In this document: positions 26,056-35,184 of the stretch, piece by piece
How positions within the stretch are numbered: position 1 is the first letter of the stretch
How the letters are laid out: each line of letters starts with the position of its first letter
Assembly (NCBI GenBank): GCA_016714795.1
Contig: JADKCA010000001.1
Coordinates: forward strand, 372,001 to 436,000
DNA: 64,000 nucleotides
Direction of reading: 5' to 3'
From: Sphingomonadales bacterium
GTDB lineage: Bacteria > Pseudomonadota > Alphaproteobacteria > Sphingomonadales > Sphingomonadaceae
Made by a program: the position numbers and the translations under genes
Notes under the pieces: model-generated
Seen by the model: the letters and a program-made list of their open reading frames with translations, nothing else
Told to the model about the DNA's origin: nothing
The model's database searches: none

Positions 26056-28693
26056 GTGTTCAAGGCCATGGGCAACCGTTTGCGGCGGGCGATCAATCAT
26101 ACGGGCACACCACCCCAAGATATGGGGTTGAGCCCACGCGTCACCGAGTCCACCACCACATTTGACCGTCCGTCAGACATGATCGGGCTGGCGCTGGTGG
26201 GCGTGCGCTGGGGCGCTCTAATCAACGTTTGCTGTGGCGCAGCGCTCATCTGGTGGCTGGTCGTCGCGAATGGCGTCCCTGTCGGGTCCACGGTCATGCA
26301 GACCATTTTTGCATGTCTTGGGGCGGCACTGCTCCTCGACGGGCTGTTTCTGATTCCTGCATTCGGGCGCTTCTTGCGCAGCCGGGAAGGGCTGCAAGGC
26401 GTTTATCTGTTCTGCGCGCTCAGCGCGGCCACGTCTGCGCTCTGGATTGTCATGGTCACCGGGATCAGCCAGACAGACTGGCAGGGCAAATCGCTTATCC
26501 TTGTTGCCATGGGCATCGGCACGATTGCCACTGCGTTTCTGCCTTGGGCGATGATTGCCCGGCTGGCTGCGGCAGTGCTGGTGATCAGCTTGATGGGCCA
26601 TGGCATTGAAATGAAGATCATGGTTGCGGTGGTGTGCCTGCTGGCCTCTGGCATGATGATTTCGCTGGACCGCAGGCGGCACGCGATCTTCTCCAATCTG
26701 GAAGACATACACCGCAAGGCGGTGTCCGCGCAGCTCATGGTTGAATCCTTCGAACAGAGTGGGCGCGGCTGGTTCTGGCAAACAGACGAGATCGGTCGTG
26801 TGACCTACCTTTCCGAATCATCGGCCCGAAAGCTTGGCAAAGCCCTTGAAGACGTGATCGGTACGCCCTTCTCTGATTTCGTGTCCAGCGAATCGGTTGA
26901 AGACGGACACGGTGTAGCAACGGACCGGACCTTCGGTTTCACGCTGACCGCCGGGGTTGATTTCTCTGACCTGATGGTGCGCGCCAAGGCTGAAGATGAG
27001 GTCTGGTGGTCAATTTCGGGCATGGCGATCCACGATTCGCGCGGGCGCTGCATCGGCTTTCGCGGCAGCGGCATTGATCTGACCGATCAGCGCAAGACCG
27101 AGGCCGAAGCCCGCCAGCTTGCCAATTATGACGCGCTGACCGGGCTCGCCAACCGCGCGATGATCCGCAAGACGCTGGAAGACGTGATGCTGCCTGTCCA
27201 TGGCATTTTGCCCAATTGCGGCCTGATGCTGCTCGATCTGGACCGGTTCAAGAATGTCAATGACACGCTGGGTCATCCGGTGGGTGATGAATTGCTCAAG
27301 ATCGTGTCCAAGCGGCTGCTGCGCGTGGTCGGGCAGGGATGTCAGGTCGGTCGTCTGGGCGGTGACGAGTTTCAGGTGGTGGTGCCCGAATTCACGGACA
27401 GGATCGAACTGGGGCGCATGGCGGACGCGATCATTGATCGCTTGTCTCTGCCTTATGATATTGAAGGTGTCTCGATCCGCATCGGGGCCAGCGTTGGTAT
27501 CGCCGTGGCCCCCAGCGACGGCGTGGATGCCGATGAACTGACGCGCAATGCTGATCTGGCGCTCTACGCAGCCAAGGGCGCGGGCAAGGGCGTGCATCGC
27601 TTCTACCAGCCAGACATGCACTCCGAAGCAGATGACCGGCGTGCGCTGGAAAATGACCTGCGTGAAATGCTCGTCAACAACGAACTCAGCGTGGTGTACC
27701 AGCCGATTGTTGACGCCCAGACCGAACGGGTTGTCGGCTTTGAGGCCTTGGCGCGGTGGGAACATCCCGAACGCGGTCAGATTCCGCCTTCCAAATTCAT
27801 TCCGATTGCGGAAGAAATCGGCCTTGTGGGCCGCATCGGCGAATGGGTGATGCGGGAAGCCTGTCGCGAGGCCGCGACCTCAGTTTGAAAGTGTGGCGCT
27901 GACCGGGACGCTGATCAACATTCTGGCAGATACCGGCCTTTCGCCTGAACGGCTGGAGCTGGAAATCACCGAAGGCATGTTGTTGTCCGAATCGACAATG
28001 GCAGAAGAAACGCTGGCAGCGCTGACGTCCATGGGTGTGAAGCTGTCGCTGGATGATTTCGGCACGGGCTATGCGTCATTGGGCTATTTGCGGCGTGTCC
28101 AGTTCAGCAAGATCAAGGTGGATCAAAGCTTTGTGCGCGGGGCAAGCGATGCCTCCAGCCGCAACAGCGCGATCATCCGGGCGATTGTCAGCCTGGCCGA
28201 AAGCCTGGGCATCATCACCGTGGCGGAAGGCGTTGAAACGCTCGATGAAATCGACCTGATCCGCAATCTGGGCTGCACCCAGATACAAGGCTTTATTTTT
28301 GGCGCACCGCGCTCTGCCGAAATCGCACGCGAACAGGCGGTCAAGACCGTCCCGCTCGATCGCCCCGGCGGACCGGGCGATCCGCTGGAGCGGGAAAGCC
28401 GGGTCTCGCTGTTGCGCGTGGCGCGGCTGCGCTCCGGCGAAACCGTGGCCAATGTCAAAATCCGCAACGTGTCGCCACGCGGCGCGCTCATCGAAGTGCC
28501 GGGCGGCATTGCCATCGGGCCTTCGGTGGAAATCGAGCTGGCCGACGGCGTGCGCTTTTCTGGTGAAGTGCGCTGGCGGCGTGCGGGGAAGATCGGTCTG
28601 TTTTTTGGCCAGCCCATCGATGTCGATCAGGTGATCGGCAAGCCCGGCGCGGCTGCTGCTGCGGCCTCGTCCGAGCAGCGCCGGGTCGCCTGA
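26056..28693 (+). pseudogene. Membrane PAS-GGDEF-EAL-PilZ protein with internal deletion and frameshift
   Basis: Two frames together encode one cyclic-di-GMP protein. The first (26056-27888) has about six hydrophobic helices (about residues 40-210), a PAS domain, a GGDEF domain with RLGGDEF near 433 and the start of an EAL domain (EAL at 563-565). It then stops at MREACREAATSV. The second (27893-28693, +1 frame) resumes with EITEGM, DDFGTGYASLGY and a PilZ domain (VARLRSGETVANVKIRNVS). Aligned by eye to the protein at 9832-12516, about 14 residues including NLSP-x-QF are missing at the junction near 27880, about 41 nt, which also shifts the frame. The cyclase half could still be made; the phosphodiesterase half could not. 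Confidence 0.85.
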
Positions 28694-28869
28694 GCGGTGG
28701 CAACGGGGCTGGAAGAAGGGATGAATCTGCCAGCCCCGCCGCGCAGCTTCATCACTCGTCAATCATTCCTCAGCATTCGAGCAAGGTTCGACAAGAAGCG
28801 GGCCAGTTTCGGCGGACAACGGACCGATGGTGCGCGGGTGCAGATCGAAAACACGCATTTTTTGTCAAG

Positions 28870-28905
28870 GGCTTTCAGGGTTTACGCAGAATTAACCTGA
28901 AAGCC
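28870..28905. promoter_or_regulatory. 10-bp inverted repeat ahead of the Slam-substrate gene
   Basis: GGCTTTCAGG (28870-28879) and CCTGAAAGCC (28896-28905) are perfectly complementary, with a 16-base AT-rich spacer. The repeat ends 41 bases before the lipoprotein start. There is no T-run, so it is not an obvious terminator. It may be an operator or a leader hairpin; the regulator is unknown. Confidence 0.5.
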
Positions 28906-28946
28906 GTAACCACATGATCAAATTTCTCGACGAAGGAAAAGCCGAT

Positions 28947-30161
28947 ATGCGCAATTTTCTGGTTTTGCTGGCCTCCACGGCGCTGACTGCCTGCGGTGGC
29001 GCAGGGGTAAATTCGGTGGGATCGAACACACCGTCTTCGGGCGGCGGCTCGGCAACGCCGGATGTGCCCGGATCGGGCCATACTTTTGTCACGCCGAAGG
29101 ACCCCAAGACCTATAGCGCCATCGGCGGTGTCCATAGTTACAATTACAAGACATCGAACGATGTGAACGCACCGGCGCCCGGCACGCAATATAATCAGGT
29201 CTATGCCGGCAATTCCAGCACGGCGCGCGACAGTGAAATCACGATCAGCTATGATCCGCGCGACGCCATCTTCTCGCTTGTCGTTGTCGACAAGAAGGCG
29301 AATGTCGACATTGAACACCGTTTTCAGGATCCCGCGCACCGCGTGAATTTCGGCGGGGCCAGCGAACCGCAGGGTGGCGTTCCCGATCTTGTCATTCCGG
29401 GCATCCAGTATCTCCAGTCCGGTGGAACCGTCAACCGCGTGACCTATGATGCCGGATCTAATGTGTTTCCGAACGGCCTGCCAGACGGTGTGCGGAATTT
29501 CTCCACCTTCTTCTATCAAAAGCCGGGCACAGCCACGAAATATGTGACCTTTGCCGGCTATGTCCGCAACCAGACCGAAATCATCCTGGTCGAACCCAAG
29601 GCCGCGCCGGCCTATGTCGAACAGCGCCACAAGCTTGAACGCGCGGCCTTCGTCTATGGCGAGCGGACCCCGAATGATGGCGTGCCGATTATCGGTTCGG
29701 CGACCTACAAGGGGCCGATGATCGCTTCGCTGGTGTTCAACAATCTGATCGACACCGTCGCGACGGCGCCGACCTATTTCCAGTGGATGGCGGGTGACGC
29801 GACGACCAACATCAACTTTGCGACCAACCTGTTCACCTATTCCATGAACGGCACGGTGGGTGCTCCGCTGATCGACATCTACACGGATCGGAGCTTCACG
29901 CTTCAGCAGGGCGCGACCTTTGCCGCCGAAGGCAATGGCCGCATCGATCTGATCCATGCGGGCGGTCTTCTGGGCCAGATGACGTCTGCCGCTTTCACCC
30001 AGCCCAATGGTACGAAACTGAACCTGACGATTGCCGGATCGAGCATCGACGGTGCCTATTTCGGCGACAAGGCGCAGGAAATCGGCGGTGGCTTCCGGAT
30101 CGTGGGCGGTGTGCCTGACGAGCGGATCGACATTCTGGGTGCATTCACGGGCAAGCAGTAA
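28947..30161 (+). CDS. TbpB-like surface lipoprotein, predicted Slam substrate
   Basis: A 404-residue predicted lipoprotein. The ATG at 28947 (AAGGAAAA upstream) leads a signal peptide with lipobox ALTAC at about residues 12-16, then a low-complexity Gly/Ser/Pro tether. The C-terminal part (about 255-404) has the alternating pattern of the TbpB/factor-H-binding-protein beta-barrel: short strands, AAEGNGRIDL, GAYFGDKAQEIGGGF and the family-like ending GAFTGKQ. The Slam-type outer-membrane gene starts five bases after its stop, which is the canonical arrangement of a type XI secretion pair. Known substrates bind host iron or haem proteins; the ligand here is unknown. Confidence 0.8.
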   Translation: MRNFLVLLASTALTACGGAGVNSVGSNTPSSGGGSATPDVPGSGHTFVTPKDPKTYSAIGGVHSYNYKTSNDVNAPAPGTQYNQVYAGNSSTARDSEITISYDPRDAIFSLVVVDKKANVDIEHRFQDPAHRVNFGGASEPQGGVPDLVIPGIQYLQSGGTVNRVTYDAGSNVFPNGLPDGVRNFSTFFYQKPGTATKYVTFAGYVRNQTEIILVEPKAAPAYVEQRHKLERAAFVYGERTPNDGVPIIGSATYKGPMIASLVFNNLIDTVATAPTYFQWMAGDATTNINFATNLFTYSMNGTVGAPLIDIYTDRSFTLQQGATFAAEGNGRIDLIHAGGLLGQMTSAAFTQPNGTKLNLTIAGSSIDGAYFGDKAQEIGGGFRIVGGVPDERIDILGAFTGKQ

Positions 30162-30166
30162 CATCC

Positions 30167-31531
30167 ATGCGCATTTCACGCCTCCTCGCGGTTTTCCTCT
30201 CGCTCTTTGCTGCTCCGGCTTTTGCCGAGGATGTGGAAGCGCCGGTGGAGGCGCAATGCGTCAACGGAACCTGCACGGCCCGGCTTTCGGGCGAGCAACT
30301 CCTCAAGACTGCGGAGAAGCTGGTGTCCGAACATCGGTTCGAAGAGGCCGCCCCCATGCTGGCGGCGCTGGAAAATGCGCCGCAACTGGCGCTGGAGCGG
30401 GATTTTCTGCTCGGCTATGCGTCGGTGGAAAAGGGCGATCTGGATGACGGCATCAAGCTGTTCCGCCGCATCCTCTCCAAGAATCCGGATCAGACGCGCG
30501 TGCGGCTTGAGCTCGGTCGCGCGCTGATGCTCAAGGGCAAGATGCTCAACGCGGATTATCACTTCCGCCTGGCACAGCAGGACAGCAGCCTGCCCAAAGA
30601 GGTGGTCGATTTCGTCCGCACCTCGCGCGCGAACATCCGCAGCCAGCGCAAATTCACGATGACGACCGATTTCGGCGTCGCCCCGGACAGCAACATCACC
30701 AACGGCACTTCTTCGCAGACGGTGGATGTCAATCTGGGTCCGATCACGCTGCCGATGACGCTGGATGCCAGCGCGCGCAAGAAATCGGGCACGGGTCAGT
30801 TTGCGACCATGTCTGCCGCAGGTCGCATCGGCCTGAAGGGTGAAACGCGCCTGCTGATCGAGGCCGATACCGGCTTCACCAATTACAAGGGCAAGGCGCA
30901 GGATGATGGCTATGTCCAGCTCGCTGCCGGCCCGGAATTCGATACCGGTGCCGATACGACCATTGCGGTGCAGGCATTGGGCGTGCAGCGTCTGTATGGC
31001 GGCAAGAACGCGCTGCGCCAGGTGGGCGTGCGGTCCAGCCTTCAGCACAATCTCGATTTTGGCCAGCGTATCGGCTTTTCGATCGACGCGCGCCGCAACT
31101 ATTCCGGCTTTTCATCGCAATATAGCGGATGGCAGCTGGGCGGCTATGCCAGCTATGAGCGCGTCTTTGCCCGCAGCCTGATCGGCTCTGCCACGCTGTT
31201 TGCCCGGCGTGACGCACTGAACGGCAAACCTTATGCCAATACGGAAATTGGCGCGCAGCTGGCTGTGGGCGGAGACCTGCCCAAAGGCATCACTGCCGGG
31301 ATTTCCATCGGGGCCTCACGCGCCTGGTATGATGCGCCGCTGGCGCTCTTCTCATCCAAGCCGCGCAACGACTGGCGGCTGAATGGCCGGGTGACGCTGG
31401 GCCTGCGCTCGATGCGTGTGCTCGGCTTCTCGCCTTCGGTCAGCTACAGCTATTCGAACACCAAATCCTCGCTGACGCTCTATCAGGCGGATCGCAGCCG
31501 CTTCCGCTTCGCGCTCGCCCGCTATTTTTGA
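30167..31531 (+). CDS. Surface lipoprotein assembly modifier (Slam, type XI secretion outer-membrane protein)
   Basis: A 454-residue outer-membrane protein. A signal peptide (first 21 residues, ending APAFA) precedes a periplasmic tetratricopeptide-like region (about 45-150, with LLGYASVEKGDLDDGIKLFR). A C-terminal DUF560-type beta-barrel follows (about 160-454, many short aromatic strands) and ends in phenylalanine (FALARYF), as expected for Bam-inserted proteins. The TPR plus 14-strand barrel layout is that of Slam, which moves lipoproteins or soluble proteins to the cell surface. It is co-transcribed with the lipoprotein gene upstream, its likely cargo. Confidence 0.85.
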   Translation: MRISRLLAVFLSLFAAPAFAEDVEAPVEAQCVNGTCTARLSGEQLLKTAEKLVSEHRFEEAAPMLAALENAPQLALERDFLLGYASVEKGDLDDGIKLFRRILSKNPDQTRVRLELGRALMLKGKMLNADYHFRLAQQDSSLPKEVVDFVRTSRANIRSQRKFTMTTDFGVAPDSNITNGTSSQTVDVNLGPITLPMTLDASARKKSGTGQFATMSAAGRIGLKGETRLLIEADTGFTNYKGKAQDDGYVQLAAGPEFDTGADTTIAVQALGVQRLYGGKNALRQVGVRSSLQHNLDFGQRIGFSIDARRNYSGFSSQYSGWQLGGYASYERVFARSLIGSATLFARRDALNGKPYANTEIGAQLAVGGDLPKGITAGISIGASRAWYDAPLALFSSKPRNDWRLNGRVTLGLRSMRVLGFSPSVSYSYSNTKSSLTLYQADRSRFRFALARYF

Positions 31532-31622
31532 GCGGCACAGGCGGGATTCCAGCTTGCGGGTTTGAGGGGATAGGGCCATAGGGCGGCCCATATTCCCACC
31601 CCAACTGGCCGGAGTCCTTCCC

Positions 31623-31853
31623 ATGAAAGCCCGTGTGTTCGTTACGCTCAAGAACGGTGTTCTCGATCCACAAGGCAAAGCGGTGCATCATGCACTCGAA
31701 GGCCTGGGTTTTGACGGGGTGAGCGATGTCCGCATCGGCAAGCTGATCGAACTCGAACTGGCCGATGGCACCAGCGACGCGGCGATTGAAGACATGTGCA
31801 AGCAGTTGCTCGCCAACACCGTGATCGAGAATTACAAGATCGAGCGGGCCTGA
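31623..31853 (+). CDS. purS: Phosphoribosylformylglycinamidine synthase subunit PurS
   Basis: A 76-residue small subunit of the three-part FGAM synthase (PurS, PurQ, PurL) used by alphaproteobacteria and Gram-positive bacteria. The segments VFVTLKNGVLDPQGKAVHHAL and VRIGKLIELEL are characteristic. It bridges the glutaminase and synthetase subunits. It is followed after three bases by purQ. purL is not in the window downstream, where the strand changes. Confidence 0.96.
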   Translation: MKARVFVTLKNGVLDPQGKAVHHALEGLGFDGVSDVRIGKLIELELADGTSDAAIEDMCKQLLANTVIENYKIERA

Positions 31854-31856
31854 GCC

Positions 31857-32519
31857 ATGAGGGCCGCCGTCATCGTCTTCCCCGGCTCCAATTGCGACCG
31901 GGATCTGGCCGAAGCCATCCGCATCGCCACCGGCACAGCGCCTGTCATGATCTGGCACCGCGAAACCAGCCTGCCTGAAGGGCTGGACCTGATCGGCGTG
32001 CCCGGCGGCTTTTCCTATGGTGACTATCTCCGCTCCGGGGCGATGGCCGCGCAATCGCCCGTCATGCGCGAAGTGAAGGCCGCCGCTGGCAAGGGCGTTG
32101 CGGTGCTGGGCATTTGCAATGGCTTTCAGGTGCTCACTGAAGCGGGTCTGCTGCCCGGCGCACTGATGCGCAATGCAGGGATCAAGTTCGTCTGCCGCGA
32201 TGTGGCGCTGACGGTGGAGAACAGCCAGTCTGCCTTCACTGGCGGCTATGATGCGGGGCAGGGCGTTGTTTTCCCCGTTGCCCACCATGATGGCAATTAT
32301 TCAGCGGATGAAGAGACGCTGGACCGGCTGGAGGGAGAGGGTCGGGTGGCCTTCCGCTATGCCGAAGAGGTGAATGGCTCCGCGCGCAACATTGCCGGCA
32401 TTCTCAACAATGGTGGCAATGTGCTGGGCATGATGCCGCATCCGGAGCGCGTCGTGGAAGGCGCGCATGGCCGTCTGGATGGCCGCGCCATGTTCGAGGC
32501 GCTCGCCCGGCTGGGGTGA
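31857..32519 (+). CDS. purQ: Phosphoribosylformylglycinamidine synthase subunit PurQ (glutaminase)
   Basis: A 220-residue class I glutamine amidotransferase that supplies ammonia for FGAM synthesis in de novo purine biosynthesis. It has the N-terminal AVIVFPGSNCDRDLA, the nucleophile cysteine in VLGICNGFQVLTEAGLLPG and the histidine-glutamate pair in MMPHPERVVE near the C-terminus. The ATG is three bases after the purS stop. A hairpin repeat follows the gene and separates it from the convergent ThDP-enzyme gene. Confidence 0.97.
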   Translation: MRAAVIVFPGSNCDRDLAEAIRIATGTAPVMIWHRETSLPEGLDLIGVPGGFSYGDYLRSGAMAAQSPVMREVKAAAGKGVAVLGICNGFQVLTEAGLLPGALMRNAGIKFVCRDVALTVENSQSAFTGGYDAGQGVVFPVAHHDGNYSADEETLDRLEGEGRVAFRYAEEVNGSARNIAGILNNGGNVLGMMPHPERVVEGAHGRLDGRAMFEALARLG

Positions 32520-32542
32520 GGTTTTACGCGCGGTTGTCAAAC

Positions 32543-32626
32543 CGCCGTCCTGAGCTTTTCGAAGGACCGTCCTGATCTTTGCGCATCAGAAGGAAAAACG
32601 GTCCTTCGACAAGCTCAGGACAGCGG
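32543..32626. repeat. REP-like imperfect palindrome
   Basis: Arms GTCCTGAGCTTTTCGAAGGA (from 32547) and TCCTTCGACAAGCTCAGGAC (to about 32621) are complementary with a single mismatch, around a loop of about 30 bases. The core matches the repeats at 8.5, 51.9, 54.8 and 56.8 kb. It lies between the convergent purQ and ThDP-enzyme genes. Confidence 0.85.
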
Positions 32627-32634
32627 GCGCTGTA

Positions 32635-34284
32635 TCACCGCCCCCGCAGCGCGGTGATTGTCGTTCCCGCTGAAATCCGCTCCACATCGGTCTTCAGATG
32701 CAGCAGCCGCAGTCCGCTTCGGGCCATGGCGCGTTCGAGCGCGGGCGCAAATTCCTGAGTCGCTTCAACGCTTTCTGACCATCCGTTGAAAGCCCGTGCA
32801 AGCATGGCAAAGTCCGGATTGATCAGGTTCGTGCCGGAAACCCGCGCCGGAAACTCGCGCTCCTGGTGCATCCGGATCGTACCATAACTGCCATTGTCCA
32901 CCAGGATGACGAGCAGGTTGCAGCCATATTGCACTGCTGTTGCCAGTTCCTGACCGTTCATCAGGAAATCGCCATCCCCTGTCAGCGCAACCACGCAGCG
33001 CTCTGGATGACGCAACGCGGCGGCCACGGCGGCGGGCACGCCAAATCCCATCGATCCGTTGGTGGGAGCCAGTTGCGTGCCGTATCCGTCATAGCGCCAA
33101 TAGCGGTGCCACCAGCCCGAGAAATTGCCTGCGCCATTGCAGATGATCGAGTCTGCCGGGCACTGCGCGCGCATCGCCGCAACGCACTGGCCGAGGTCGA
33201 GCGTGGTGTCGAACGGCTGCGGCGTGTTCCAGTCCAGCCATTCGGCATGGGCGTCTGCGCCGTCGGCAAAATAGATGCCGTCCACCTCGGTGCCCGCCAG
33301 ATCCGACATGAAACTGTCCATGGAGGCGCAGATGGCAATGTCGGTGCGGAACACACGGTGGAGCTCTGCCGGATCGGGATGAACATGGACGAGCGTCTGG
33401 CCCGGATGGTCGGGCGTGATGATGCTATAGCCGTCGGTTGTCGCTTCCCCAAGGCGCGCGCCCAGCGCGAGGATCGCGTCTGATGCCTTGATCCGCGCCA
33501 CCAGCTTCGGGTTGGGGCCATAGCCGAGATTGCCCGCATAGACAGGCGAGGAGGGCGGGAAGCCATCCTGCCGCCGGAATGCAGTTGCCACAGGAATGCC
33601 ATGCTGTTCGGCAAATATGCGCAAGGCCTCGCCGGTATGTGGCCCCCAATCGGCACCGCCTGCGATGATCATGGGATGGCGGGCCGTTACCAACGCCTTC
33701 ACCGCAGCCCGCACCTCATTGATTCCGGCTTCGATGCGGGGCGGCGCAACGCGGGGCCGGTCCAGCGCCGCCACTTCATCCAGAAGCATATCCTCTGGCA
33801 GCGCGATCACCACCGGGCCGGGGCGGCCGCTGGTCGCCACATGGAAAGCGCGCGCGACATATTCGGGAATGCGCGCCGCATCCTCGATCCGCGTCGCCCA
33901 TTTGGCGAGCGGCGCAAACATGGCCGGAAAGTCCACCTCCTGAAAGCCCTCACGGTCACGCATCCCGCGATCAATGTCGCCGATGAACAGGATCATGGGA
34001 ATGCTGTCCTGCATCGCGACATGCACGCCGATGCTGGCATTGGTGGCACCCGGCCCGCGTGTGACAAAGGCGATACCGGGCCGCCCGGTCAGCTTGCCAT
34101 CCGCGCACGCCATATAGGCCACGCCGCCTTCCTGACGGCAGATGATATTTTCGATCTCCGGCACGTCGCACAGCGCGTCCAGCACGGCGAGATAGGATTC
34201 GCCCGGCACGCTGAAGATGCGATCCACGCCCTGAATGCGGAGTTGGTCGACAAGGATGCGACCGCCTGTTCGTTTGTTACCCAT
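32635..34284 (-). CDS. Thiamine-diphosphate-dependent enzyme, acetolactate synthase-like
   Basis: A 549-residue ThDP enzyme with the three expected domains: the pyrimidine-binding N-domain (VDRIFSVPGESYLAVLDAL, with the catalytic glutamate in ENIICRQEGGVAYMA), a central nucleotide-type domain (about 190-320), and the diphosphate-binding C-domain with CVVALTGDGDFLMNGQELATAVQYG, where GDG begins the metal-binding motif. The family also contains glyoxylate carboligase, sulphoacetaldehyde acetyltransferase and benzoylformate decarboxylase. No regulatory subunit gene is adjacent, so a catabolic 2-oxoacid function is at least as likely as branched-chain amino-acid synthesis. Substrate is not assignable. 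Confidence 0.8.
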   Translation of the reverse strand: MGNKRTGGRILVDQLRIQGVDRIFSVPGESYLAVLDALCDVPEIENIICRQEGGVAYMACADGKLTGRPGIAFVTRGPGATNASIGVHVAMQDSIPMILFIGDIDRGMRDREGFQEVDFPAMFAPLAKWATRIEDAARIPEYVARAFHVATSGRPGPVVIALPEDMLLDEVAALDRPRVAPPRIEAGINEVRAAVKALVTARHPMIIAGGADWGPHTGEALRIFAEQHGIPVATAFRRQDGFPPSSPVYAGNLGYGPNPKLVARIKASDAILALGARLGEATTDGYSIITPDHPGQTLVHVHPDPAELHRVFRTDIAICASMDSFMSDLAGTEVDGIYFADGADAHAEWLDWNTPQPFDTTLDLGQCVAAMRAQCPADSIICNGAGNFSGWWHRYWRYDGYGTQLAPTNGSMGFGVPAAVAAALRHPERCVVALTGDGDFLMNGQELATAVQYGCNLLVILVDNGSYGTIRMHQEREFPARVSGTNLINPDFAMLARAFNGWSESVEATQEFAPALERAMARSGLRLLHLKTDVERISAGTTITALRGR

Positions 34285-34328
34285 ATCGCATCATATGTTG
34301 CGCAGGCCGCGAAGGGAAGGGGGCGTGT

Positions 34329-35129
34329 TCAGGCCAGCGTGGGCCGCACGGCGCGGCGGAACAAGTGCCAGCTGGCATGACCCAGAACTGGCAGCACAAC
34401 GAACAGGCCGAGCATCATCGGGACCATCGCAACAAACATCAGCGTTGCCATGAAGATCGCCCAGAGGATCATCACCAGCCTGTTGGAACGCACCACGCCC
34501 ATGCTGACGATCATCGCGGTGATGAAATCAATGTCATGATCCACCAGCATCGGCAGGCTGGTAACGGTGATCGCAAAAAGGGCGAGCGCCACCAGCGCGC
34601 CGACAAAGCTGCCCACCAGCAGCATCGCTATGGCTTCATAAGACAGGAACAGCCCGGTCGATTCCGAACCAATGCCGGATTCGCCGAGGAAGATCGCGAA
34701 GATGCCGTGCGCCAGAATCATCCAGAAGCTGAACGCCACGAACAGGATGATGCCGATCATCAGCACCTGCTGTTCTTCTCCCTTTCCACCCAGAGCACGA
34801 AACACGGGCTTCCAGGTGACTGGCTCTCCCTCTCCGCGCAGGCGGCTCACTTCATACAAGCCGACGACGGCAAAGGGCGCGAGCAACGGAAAGCCTGCCG
34901 CGATGGTCATGAACCAGCCGCTCATGTTGAACTTCAACATCGCCCCATAAACCAGCGCGCCGCCCACGGCATAAAAGCCCGCGAAGAACAGGCCGAAAGC
35001 GGGGTAAGCGAGAAAATCCCGCCATCCGGCGGCGAACGCGCTCCGCAAATCCCTGATTGTCAAGTCCTTGGCCACCGTAAACGGCGCGACCGGTGTTTGC
35101 CCGGCAAGTGCCATGACATCTCTCCCCAT
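34329..35129 (-). CDS. DUF2189 family membrane protein
   Basis: A 266-residue inner-membrane protein with about six hydrophobic helices. The DUF2189 start is clear: a basic, amphipathic segment (LTIRDLRSAFAAGWRDFLAYP) leading into FGLFFAGFYAVGGALVYG. Function is unknown; the family is common in alphaproteobacteria. Start codons at 35129 and 35114 are both possible. It lies downstream of a Uma2-like gene on the same strand, with 55 bases between, and 44 bases upstream of the ThDP-enzyme gene. Confidence 0.82.
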   Translation of the reverse strand: MGRDVMALAGQTPVAPFTVAKDLTIRDLRSAFAAGWRDFLAYPAFGLFFAGFYAVGGALVYGAMLKFNMSGWFMTIAAGFPLLAPFAVVGLYEVSRLRGEGEPVTWKPVFRALGGKGEEQQVLMIGIILFVAFSFWMILAHGIFAIFLGESGIGSESTGLFLSYEAIAMLLVGSFVGALVALALFAITVTSLPMLVDHDIDFITAMIVSMGVVRSNRLVMILWAIFMATLMFVAMVPMMLGLFVVLPVLGHASWHLFRRAVRPTLA

Positions 35130-35184
35130 CCTCGTCCCAGGCGGGAAGGTGGATCAAAACGAGCGGCGGGGCAAGGGGGGGGAG

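Noticed and set aside
28870..28905. Inverted repeat read as an intrinsic terminator
   Set aside because: No T-run follows either arm, and it lies in the leader of a gene rather than at a gene end.
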